Positions 56,500 through 64,000 of a DNA stretch of 64,000 nt are shown here, in pieces. Position 1 is the stretch's first letter; every line of letters begins with the position of its first letter. Origin of the DNA: Mycolicibacterium peregrinum (lineage in GTDB: Bacteria > Actinomycetota > Actinomycetes > Mycobacteriales > Mycobacteriaceae); the NCBI RefSeq assembly GCF_001665785.1, contig NZ_LZSO01000026.1, positions 1 through 64,000 of the forward strand, written 5' to 3'. Both the position numbers and the translations under genes were made by a program. Under the pieces are notes generated by a model. The model did not search any database, had not been told where the DNA came from, and saw only the letters and a list, made by a program, of their open reading frames with translations.

Positions 56500-56844
56500 C
56501 GAAGTGACAATCGCTATAAATCACCCCGTCGGCCCGGTCTGCTCCATGGCGAGCCGCGCCAACTCGTCGGCTACGTCGAACAGGGGCGTCGTCGAGAGTT
56601 GGTGGTTTGGCTGCTGGCCGTGTTCCAGGCGTATTTGGGAATGTCATCGCCCTCAAAGCTACTGAATGCGGGCAAGATTTGGTGCATCACAATCCGTATT
56701 CTCGAGGTGGCGAACAGGATCTTGGAGCACGCGGCTATCGTCACCTCGAACCGTCCAGACTCGTGGGACCGTGCGCAGCAGCCTCGTGGAGACACACGGC
56801 GCACTCCACTATGTTGGAACGATCGCGCCGTGGCCTCGAATCCG
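56500..56844. other. Gap with possible gene remnants, about 345 bp
   Basis: A minus-strand frame (56571-56927) shows no meaningful similarity and overlaps the next feature. Probably decayed sequence between the HEPN-like gene and the duplicated small genes. Confidence 0.4.
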
Positions 56845-57057
56845 TTATCGGCGATCTCCCCAGAGTCGTGCACTGGCACACTTGCGCCCGATCCACTCAA
56901 TCGTCGGTGCGGAATCCGGAGCCGCATTCGAGCGACTGTGACGCTCGATGTCGTCAGGATCGAGGGTCGCAGGGGAGAAGCCCAGCTCAGCTGTCAACAC
57001 GGCACACAACCGGTGCTCCGGCTCACTGGACGCATATTGCCTAGAGGTGTGCGACAT
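56845..57057 (-). pseudogene. Diverged duplicate of the small gene at 57041-57268
   Basis: A 70-residue frame from ATG 57057. Its segment PEHRLCAVLTAELGFSPATL then DPDDIERH matches the next gene's DQDRRLRAELARELGFWPAT then LDSDDIAQH (18 of 31 residues identical over the alignable part). The C-terminal part differs and looks degenerate. It is probably a tandem duplicate that has decayed or diverged. Confidence 0.6.
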
Positions 57058-57268
57058 CAGAGCGGCCCTGCTCCTCGGCATCGCACCGCCGCTTCTCCTC
57101 CCGATACCACGCCCACCGCCGGTGGATCTCTTCCAGGCCTAGCTTGCCCCGATCGGCGGCGGCGGCCAGCCGATGTTGCGCGATATCGTCCGAGTCGAGG
57201 GTGGCGGGCCAAAAGCCAAGTTCCCTTGCCAGCTCGGCACGTAAGCGGCGATCCTGATCCGTACTCAC
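57041..57268 (-). CDS. Small helical protein of 75 residues
   Basis: A GTG-started gene that overlaps the stop of the preceding gene by GTGA. It opens MSTDQDRRLRAELARELGFW and has a charged helical end (LEEIHRRWAWYREEKRRCDA). No family was recognised. The GTGA coupling suggests it works with the 126-residue protein. A paralogous copy lies just downstream at 56845-57057. Confidence 0.65.
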   Translation of the reverse strand: MSTDQDRRLRAELARELGFWPATLDSDDIAQHRLAAAADRGKLGLEEIHRRWAWYREEKRRCDAEEQGRSDVAHL

Positions 57269-57645
57269 TCCTGGCCCTCTGCGATCTCATCTTCGGTGTG
57301 TACCTCTACGTAGCCCACCTCGTCCATCCAGCGGGCGAAGGTGATCTCGGCACGGTGGGCGGGTTCCAAGTCGCAAACGTCCTGCGCGAACTCAGCCTCG
57401 ATCTCATCGGGGCTGAATACCTCACCGTCGCTGATGCGTCGGAATGCGACCTCGGGGCCAACGCTGGTGTAGATGCCGACAAGAGACGCCTCGATGATGT
57501 ACTCACGGATGGCAGCATCACCGTGGAGATCGTACTCGCGCTTCAGTAGCTGCTCGTCGTCCAGCTCGGCTATCTCTTCGCGTAGCGCTGCAACAAGCTC
57601 GTGGTCGATCCAGACGATGTCGGTGGTGGTGTCGCTGTACAGCAC
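57265..57645 (-). CDS. Acidic protein of 126 residues, unknown function
   Basis: A GTG start at 57645 has GAGGAG 6 bases upstream; an upstream TTG (57660) is less likely. The product is strongly acidic with helices (HELVAALREEIAELDDEQLL, RAEITFARWMDEVGYVEVHT). It overlaps the 75-residue gene. Together they could be a small toxin-antitoxin-like or regulatory pair, but no family match was seen. Confidence 0.65.
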   Translation of the reverse strand: MLYSDTTTDIVWIDHELVAALREEIAELDDEQLLKREYDLHGDAAIREYIIEASLVGIYTSVGPEVAFRRISDGEVFSPDEIEAEFAQDVCDLEPAHRAEITFARWMDEVGYVEVHTEDEIAEGQE

Positions 57646-58342
57646 GGGCAAGCTCCTCAACAGGGGCCTCCGAAGAGACGCTCTTCCTCACACCGGTTGG
57701 TGCGCGGCACCTCGTCATCCGGGCCACCTATGAACGTGGGGTTGGCGGACCGCTAGCCGGAGCTTGACGCGGCATCTCCTGAAGCTCAGGGAGATCAACG
57801 ACATTCGGGCCGTCTACATTCCGTGAGTCGTCCGGGCACTACAGCGACTGTGTGGCGCATCAAAGCGGTTAATGACGATTCACCCGGTACTTACTTGAGG
57901 CGGAGAGTTCCGAATAATCCCTGGCCAGGGCAAAGGTTCTCGCTAGAAGTACCGATACGACACGGGATTGAGTCCTTTCGGGTGCTCAACGATTTCACTT
58001 CATCTATAGGGCGACTGCCAACCCTACTGCAGCACAACAAAATTACGGTGCCGCGTGCGCGCCGCGCGGCACCGGTCATACGATCGGCGTTGACTTCGTG
58101 ACTGCCGAATGTCGCAACGACCACTTCAGTTTTGAAGCCCGACTCTGTGCGTGACTGCCGCATCACTCGCCAGGCTTTTGCTATCCAGCCCCACCCGCGA
58201 GTGTTACCGCTGGCGCGAGGTCGAATAACATCCAGTACGTTTCGGAAAGAATAGCTGAGGTTGGGTCTGCTGCACGGATAGATGACCACTGAGACGGCTT
58301 GCCCGGGTGGGCGGGCTGGCGGAATGGCCATCATGCGAGGCC
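57646..58342. other. Non-coding stretch of about 700 bp downstream of the ApeA gene
   Basis: No credible gene was seen; a minus-strand frame (57891-58334) has no recognisable sequence. A hairpin at 58047-58073 is the only clear signal and may end the ApeA transcript. Confidence 0.5.
58047..58073 (-). terminator. Hairpin, possible terminator of the ApeA transcript
   Basis: GGTGCCGCG (58047-58055) pairs with CGCGGCACC (58065-58073). Read on the minus strand, the stem is followed by GTAATTTTGTTG. It lies about 270 bp beyond the ApeA stop, so it is only a possible terminator. Confidence 0.45.
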
Positions 58343-59746
58343 CTAGGTGGACTCGTTGTCACGCGTGCCCAAATCGGTGTTAACCCCCCATGGGCTGCCT
58401 GCGAGCAGCATCCGCGTGTTCGCGAGGTGATGACCGTACGACGATGAATCGCGATACCCCTCTTGCATTGTAGGAACATCGAATCCGGCTTTGTTTAGCA
58501 TGTTCGTCCGCAGCACCCACGCGATGGAGTAGCTCAGCGCGACGAGCAAGTCCAGAAACTGGTCGGCGTCAACGTCATCAGGCAGCGACGGCTGATGAGC
58601 CATGAGGTTGCGTGCCGTTGACACAGCATTTGGCCAATCTGCAAAACCGGCGCCAAGACTCGGGATCGAGCGTCGGGCGTCGGTCAGCAAGTCTTCCATG
58701 CGGCTGCGAAAGGTCTGTTCGTTTATGTGTGAGAACGCTTCATTGATTGCTTTACCGAACTCGGCACGGTCTTCGTCTGAGTACTCGGGCTCCGTCATCC
58801 TCGTGAGCGCGGCCTCACGGGCGAGGCGGCGCATTTTCTCGATCCTGCTGCTTGACAATCCCTTTACGCGCTTTTCACCCTGGCCAAACAGGCGCCGGTG
58901 TAGTCCTTCGGCGACCGATCCAAGCGTCAGCACGCGTGTCTGAATTGCAACGCCAGGAAGGTCGTCCAGGACAGCAGCGTCGAGTCCTTGAGTCTCGTGA
59001 CGGAAATCAATCCACGTTGCGAACTTCTCGGCGGTGAGGTGCTGCGTGCCTATCAGGGGATGGCCAGACTTCTTGACGGATTGTTGGCCGCGATCGACGA
59101 TCCGCCATGCCCCTTCGGCCTCGGTCCGAACCTGTACGTTCGCGTCCGTCACTTCGTTCGTCGTGGCCAGTTCGATCAGCGTCGTGACTGCGTTAATCAC
59201 TCCGGAGTCGAGATCGCCCAACGTCGCTCCAGTCAAGGCCGTAAATTCGAACCATCGCGTGCCGTCTTCGTTGTAGATGCGCAGGTGATCGCCGCTGAGG
59301 CTTTGCGCCTCGTCCTCGGCGTCTCCCCACCAAGACGCGGACACAACCTGAAACCTGACTGAGTGGTATACCTCGTCGGCCTTGATGTGCTCGCCGATGA
59401 CGGCGTACCTAGCGCGGAACTGTTGGTGTGCCTCACTCGGCTCACGAAGGAACCCGAGCCTTCGGCTGCCGCCCTGCGCGCCAACGAGTGTGACCCGGGT
59501 GCCGTCAGCAAGTTCGCCGTGGATCGTCCTCTCCTGAAAGTCGGCGACGTGATGCTCCGGGTCGCCCGAAATGGCGACCATCGCCCCGCCGGTGGGCGTC
59601 CGGGTGAACGAGAACCGTCTCTCGATGAAGATCGCCTTATCCGTCTCCAACGTCGGGCGATCGTCACCGCCGGTGAGCAGTTGGCCCGGCACCCGCCGTT
59701 CGGTTGTATCGATCTGCCAGAACGTGCCTGCCGACGGTGAATCCAT
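58343..59746 (-). CDS. apeA-like: ApeA-type HEPN defence protein
   Basis: A 467-residue protein. The N-terminal ~290 residues resemble the ApeA N-terminal domain, with the opening GTFWQIDTTERRVPGQLLTG and strand-rich sequence. The C-terminal HEPN domain has the active R-x4-H motif RNLMAHQP (Arg379, His384), then LDLLVALSYSIAWVLRTNML. ApeA proteins are single-gene antiphage HEPN nucleases. ATG 59746 is chosen because the conserved opening follows at once; five more residues are possible. It is the last gene before the attR end, where defence genes often collect. Confidence 0.8.
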   Translation of the reverse strand: MDSPSAGTFWQIDTTERRVPGQLLTGGDDRPTLETDKAIFIERRFSFTRTPTGGAMVAISGDPEHHVADFQERTIHGELADGTRVTLVGAQGGSRRLGFLREPSEAHQQFRARYAVIGEHIKADEVYHSVRFQVVSASWWGDAEDEAQSLSGDHLRIYNEDGTRWFEFTALTGATLGDLDSGVINAVTTLIELATTNEVTDANVQVRTEAEGAWRIVDRGQQSVKKSGHPLIGTQHLTAEKFATWIDFRHETQGLDAAVLDDLPGVAIQTRVLTLGSVAEGLHRRLFGQGEKRVKGLSSSRIEKMRRLAREAALTRMTEPEYSDEDRAEFGKAINEAFSHINEQTFRSRMEDLLTDARRSIPSLGAGFADWPNAVSTARNLMAHQPSLPDDVDADQFLDLLVALSYSIAWVLRTNMLNKAGFDVPTMQEGYRDSSSYGHHLANTRMLLAGSPWGVNTDLGTRDNEST

Positions 59747-59873
59747 CCGCCGAGTATGCATCGGGCTACTGACATGCCAGCCGCGTCATCTCAACCGGCG
59801 GCAAACCACGATGGTCGCCCGGGGAGAACCCGAGTAAGGACATCGGGTCGCGCAGCCAGACACCAGATGTGGC

Positions 59874-59896
59874 GGATAGCAACGTGGATAGCAACG
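59874..59896. repeat. Paired GGATAGCAACG repeats, likely integrase arm site (right)
   Basis: Identical to 31873-31895: two GGATAGCAACG copies separated by one T. It lies 104 bases before the right core repeat. In the excised circle the two arm sites would flank the core at about 104 and 68 bp, like P and P' arms of lambda-type att sites. Confidence 0.75.
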
Positions 59897-60000
59897 CGTT
59901 TCAATCCACCTGTATCCGTGGCTGTCCGGCGAGAACCGGATACCGGGCTTGACGTGCGACAACGGGGCGCCGGCGTACATTGGCGGACCCGCTAGACGAC

Positions 60001-60045
60001 ACTGGGGGTCAAGTGGTCGCAGGTTCAAATCCTGTCAGCCCGACA
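60001..60045 (+). repeat. attR core, 45-bp direct repeat
   Basis: Identical over 45 bases to 31760-31804, the 3' part of tRNA-Pro. It lacks the 5' half of the tRNA, so it cannot make a tRNA. It marks the right end of the element. Confidence 0.95.
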
Positions 60046-60052
60046 CATAAAG

Positions 60053-60085
60053 AAACTCGCCGGCGTAAGCCGAGCGAGTTTTTTT
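60053..60085 (+). terminator. Terminator that originally followed tRNA-Pro
   Basis: AAACTCGC and GCGAGTTT pair around the inner stem CGGC-GTAA-GCCG, and seven Ts follow. It sits 8 bases after attR, where the tRNA's native terminator would be before insertion. Confidence 0.9.
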
Positions 60086-60153
60086 CTTTGTCGGGGCACA
60101 TGATGCTCAGGAGTCGCACCCACGTTCAGGGGTCGACGGGGCACTCCGCTGGG

Positions 60154-61011
60154 TTATTTCCCGCTGTAGACGGGGAAGACGCCGGACTGTCCGTAGTCTC
60201 GCTCGTCCAGGTTCCGCAGCAGTTCCATGTCCGCGTCGGAGATGACGAAGTCGACCTCGGCGTTGGAGCGCATGTGGTCGGGGTTCGCGGTCTTCGGCAG
60301 GGAGACGGTGCCGAGCTGGATCGTGTACCGGATACACAGCTGCGGCACACTCACGCCGTACCGCTCCGCGATCGCCGCGACTTCCGGGTTGTTCAGGATC
60401 TCGCCGTGGGCGATGGGTGAGTACGCCTCGACGAGGATGTTTATCTCCTCGCAGTAGGCGATCAGCTCGGTGGGGGTGTTGCCGGCGTGGACGAGGATCT
60501 GATTGACGTGCGGGGTCACGACGGCGTGCTCGAGGATGTTGTCCAGGTCCGCTTGCAGGAAGTTCGATACCCCTATCGAGCCGACCTTCCCGGCGCCATG
60601 GGCCTCCTCGAGAGCCCGCCAGGCCTGGCGGTTGCCCTCGGAGTAGTCGCCGCCACGGAAGTCGTTCCACGGTTGCGGGGAGTGGATGAGCATCAGATCG
60701 ATGTAGCCGATGTCGAGCTTCGCGAGCGACTCCTCGATCGCGGCGACCGCGCCGTCGTAGTCCTTGATCTCCGCGGCCAGCTTGGTGGACACGAAGAGCT
60801 CCTCGCGGGGCACGCCGGAGGTGCGGACGCCCTCGCCGACTCCGCGTTCGTTGCCGTAGGCCTGGGCGGTGTCGATGTTGCGGTAGCCGATCTCGATGGC
60901 GTCGCGGACGGCGTCGGCGGCCACGGCGTCGTCGATGAACCAGGTGCCGAGCCCGAGCTTGGGGATGGTCCGCCCGTTCGACAGTTCGTAGGTCTCGTTC
61001 AGGATGGTCAT
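60154..61011 (-). CDS. Aldo/keto reductase
   Basis: A 285-residue NADPH-dependent oxidoreductase. IPKLGLGTWFIDDAVAADAV opens the barrel, then GYRNIDTAQAYGNERGVGEG (catalytic Asp and Tyr), STKLAAEIKDYDGA (Lys) and LMLIHSPQPW (His). The late VSLPKTANPDHMRSNAE binds NADPH. The ATG overlaps the cupin stop (ATGA). It ends the minus-strand operon with a second reductase, a cupin and a CMD protein. Confidence 0.93.
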   Translation of the reverse strand: MTILNETYELSNGRTIPKLGLGTWFIDDAVAADAVRDAIEIGYRNIDTAQAYGNERGVGEGVRTSGVPREELFVSTKLAAEIKDYDGAVAAIEESLAKLDIGYIDLMLIHSPQPWNDFRGGDYSEGNRQAWRALEEAHGAGKVGSIGVSNFLQADLDNILEHAVVTPHVNQILVHAGNTPTELIAYCEEINILVEAYSPIAHGEILNNPEVAAIAERYGVSVPQLCIRYTIQLGTVSLPKTANPDHMRSNAEVDFVISDADMELLRNLDERDYGQSGVFPVYSGK

Positions 61012-61442
61012 GCGTTCGCTCCGTTCTTCGGCAGCTCCCCGTACACCTCGTCGGTGACCGGTTCGAGCCATTCGTTGCTGAGGTCTTCGCCGGGAGTGAT
61101 GAAGGCCAGGTGGGAGAACCAGGAGTCGGCCTTTGCGCCGTGCCAGTGCTTGGTGCCGGCAGGGACACGGATCACGGTGCCCGGCTGCATGCTGACCGGT
61201 TCCTGGCCCTCGGCTTGGTACCAGCCGCTGCCCGCGGTGCACATCAGGATCTGGTCGCCGCCGCCGTTGGTGCCGTGGTGGATGTGCCAGTTGTTGCGGC
61301 AGCACGGTTCGAAGGTCACGTTGCTCACGGGAACACTTCCGGAGGTGAGCGGGGCGAGGTAGCTCTGCCCGGTGAAGTACTGGGCGTAGGCGTCGTTGGG
61401 CTCCCCGAGGGGGAAGATCTGGTCGAATCGGTTGTCAGTCAT
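61008..61442 (-). CDS. Cupin-domain protein
   Basis: A 144-residue single-domain cupin. The first motif includes WHIHHGTNGGGDQILMCTAG, with two His ligands, and the second is PGTVIRVPAGTKHWHGAKAD, with a further His. The ATG at 61442 has GGGAGAAG upstream. It probably binds a metal and may be an isomerase or oxygenase-like enzyme of the operon. It overlaps the reductase at its end. Confidence 0.92.
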   Translation of the reverse strand: MTDNRFDQIFPLGEPNDAYAQYFTGQSYLAPLTSGSVPVSNVTFEPCCRNNWHIHHGTNGGGDQILMCTAGSGWYQAEGQEPVSMQPGTVIRVPAGTKHWHGAKADSWFSHLAFITPGEDLSNEWLEPVTDEVYGELPKNGANA

Positions 61443-61524
61443 GTGGCTTCTCCCTGTGGTGAGTGAGTCGCACACGGCGCAGGGATTCTTCGCGGCCGCA
61501 TATCCGGATGAGGAAGCGGACGTC

Positions 61525-62846
<1,322 letters not shown>

Positions 62847-62875
62847 CGTTGGTTCCTCTCTTCGGGTTGTGCCGG

Positions 62876-63757
62876 TCAGTCCTGCGGAATGACCCGTGGG
62901 TCATGTGTCGCGGCAGCCAGCGACGCGAGCAGCCGCAGCTTCTCCGCAGAGGGGGACCCCGGTTCGGCGGTGTAGACGATGACGACGTGGCCGGGCTCCG
63001 CGGTGATGGCCAGTTCTTCGTACGCCAGGATCAGCTCACCGACGTCGGGGTGGTGGAACCGCTTCGTCCCGGCACCGTGGGTGCGGACATCGTGGGTGCC
63101 CCAGAGTCGGCGGAACGTCTCACTCTGGGTGGACAGTTCGCCGACGAGGTCCTGCAGGCCGCGGTCATGCGGGTCGCGTCCGGCTTCGGCGCGCATGATC
63201 GACACGCACATGTGGGCGAACAGGTCCCAGTCGGGGTAGAAGTCGCGGGACGCGGGGTCGAGGAATTGGAACCGCGCCAGGTTGGGGGTCCGGCCGCCGT
63301 CGCCGATGAGCGGTGAGTAGAAGACGCGCCCAAGGGCGTTGGTGGCCAACAGATCCTGCTGAGGGTTGCGGACGAACGCGATGCCATCGGTGATCGCTTC
63401 GAGCGCCCAGTGCAGGCTGGGCCGGGACCCGACTGGTTTGCTTGCCCGTCGCCGTGACCGGCCGGAGGTCGGGATGCCATCGGCGGTGCGGGCGAGGTCG
63501 AACAGGTGGGCGCGTTCGGTGTCATCGAGGCGCAGGGCCTGGGCGATCGCCTCCAGGACCGAGGACGATGCGCCGGCGATCTGGCCGCGTTCGAGCTTGG
63601 CGTAGTACTCGATACTGACGCCGGCCAGGGTGGCGACCTCACCGCGGCGCAGCCCGGGCACCCGCCGCTGCCCGACGTCGGGCAAGCCGACATCCGCGGG
63701 GGAGAGTTTCGCCCGCCGGGAGGTCAGGAACTCCCGTACCTCCGCCCTGTTGTCCAC
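62876..63757 (-). CDS. XRE-family regulator with MmyB-like ligand domain
   Basis: A 293-residue regulator. The N-terminal helix-turn-helix (about 10-75) has LTSRRAKLSPADVGLPDVGQ and RRGEVATLAGVSIEYYAKLE. The C-terminal domain resembles MmyB-type ligand domains, with NPQQDLLATNALGRVFYSPL. It lies upstream of the CMD-reductase-cupin operon and is divergent from the MFS gene. It probably controls both through the two palindromes in the gap. Confidence 0.92.
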   Translation of the reverse strand: MDNRAEVREFLTSRRAKLSPADVGLPDVGQRRVPGLRRGEVATLAGVSIEYYAKLERGQIAGASSSVLEAIAQALRLDDTERAHLFDLARTADGIPTSGRSRRRASKPVGSRPSLHWALEAITDGIAFVRNPQQDLLATNALGRVFYSPLIGDGGRTPNLARFQFLDPASRDFYPDWDLFAHMCVSIMRAEAGRDPHDRGLQDLVGELSTQSETFRRLWGTHDVRTHGAGTKRFHHPDVGELILAYEELAITAEPGHVVIVYTAEPGSPSAEKLRLLASLAAATHDPRVIPQD

Positions 63758-63793
63758 CGATCCGACGCTACCGGCGGATCGGGCAGCCAGGGA

Positions 63794-63833
63794 TACCCTG
63801 CGGGTACACCTCTCGACAGTGACTTCTTCACTG
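63794..63833. promoter_or_regulatory. Two palindromes, candidate operators of the XRE regulator
   Basis: TACCC-TGC-GGGTA (63794-63806) and CAGTGA-CTTCT-TCACTG (63817-63833) lie in the 126-bp divergent gap. Both are perfect inverted repeats. They may be binding sites for the regulator controlling the reductase operon and the MFS gene. Confidence 0.5.
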
Positions 63834-63883
63834 CTGCGCGGGCCGCTTGCATTGATGTCGACACCGACATCGAAAGGGACCCG

Positions 63884-64000
63884 ATGACCCCGACCACCGA
63901 CGCGCCGCGCGACGTGTGCAACCGAGCACCGCTCGCATTGAGCGCCACCGTGCTCACCACCATCGTGCTGATCACGGCGATCGCACCGCTGGCCACCGAT
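63884..64000 (+). CDS. MFS drug transporter, N-terminal part (cut by window end)
   Basis: Only 39 codons are present. After a polar tail the sequence is LALSATVLTTIVLITAIAPL, typical of the first helix of DHA1 (Bcr/CflA) MFS efflux proteins. The ATG at 63884 follows GAAAGGGA. Divergence from the XRE regulator suggests joint control. The rest of the gene is beyond the window. Confidence 0.65.
   Translation, partial: MTPTTDAPRDVCNRAPLALSATVLTTIVLITAIAPLATD

Noticed and set aside
56571..56927. Minus-strand frame of 118 codons
   Set aside because: No similarity and it overlaps the duplicated small gene in another frame.
57891..58334. Minus-strand frame of 147 codons after the ApeA gene
   Set aside because: No motif or good ribosome site, and poor composition.
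60001..60045. A second tRNA-Pro at the right end
   Set aside because: Only the 3' part from the anticodon loop on is present; no 5' half exists.

Overview
The window comes from a mycobacterium, most likely a rapid-growing Mycolicibacterium. It starts in the 3' end of a 5S rRNA gene. It then follows the mycobacterial backbone known in M. tuberculosis as Rv1691 to Rv1713 (TPR protein, glycerol-3-phosphate phosphatase, tlyA, nadK, recN, steA, mctB, pyrG, Nudix, xerD, then parA-scpA-scpB-rluB-cmk-der). An rRNA operon directly upstream of Rv1691 fits the second rrn operon of rapid growers. GC content is high, GTG and TTG starts are common, and many gene junctions are ATGA or GTGA overlaps.

Layout. 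1-5.9 kb: rRNA end, terminator and the tlyA-nadK-recN run. 5.9-7.9 kb: three accessory genes (FMN-binding oxidase family, VOC protein, CGNR regulator). 8-13.6 kb: steA, mctB, pyrG, nudix, xerD. 13.6-21 kb, minus strand: two O-methyltransferases, a P450, an aminotransferase, a KAS III-like enzyme, an SRPBCC-like protein and a ThDP enzyme, mostly overlapping. This looks like a small biosynthetic cluster inserted between xerD and parA. 21.2-26.5 kb: chromosome segregation and housekeeping run. 26.5-31.6 kb: two TauE/SafE permeases, then a GntR regulator divergent from a nitrilase-family amidase and an APC permease.

31.76-60.05 kb is an integrated element of about 28.2 kb. It sits in the 3' end of a tRNA-Pro(GGG) gene and is bounded by a perfect 45-bp direct repeat. 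The left end carries integrase, an excisionase-like protein, a PrimPol-type replication protein and small genes. No conjugation or virion genes are recognisable. The cargo is defence-like: a type I restriction-modification operon with an embedded GIY-YIG/DUF4357 gene; a nucleotidyltransferase-like gene pair; a three-gene operon of alpha/beta hydrolase, caspase-like protease and a protein fused to an almost complete mycobacterial DnaK; a Ser/Thr kinase; a possible HEPN protein; and an ApeA-type HEPN gene. Paired GGATAGCAACG repeats just inside both ends look like integrase arm sites.

The most striking feature is the hydrolase-caspase-DnaK operon (47.2-52.6 kb). All three genes overlap by ATGA. 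The third gene joins about 405 residues of an unrelated domain to a DnaK that closely matches the housekeeping mycobacterial chaperone as I remember it. In that DnaK the conserved ATPase aspartate of GIDLGTTNS is threonine, right at the fusion boundary. I infer that a defence operon captured the host chaperone gene, perhaps as bait or sensor for phage proteins that use DnaK.

60.1-64 kb: chromosome again, with the tRNA's displaced terminator, then an XRE regulator-CMD-aldo/keto reductase-cupin-aldo/keto reductase operon, and a truncated divergent MFS gene at the window edge.
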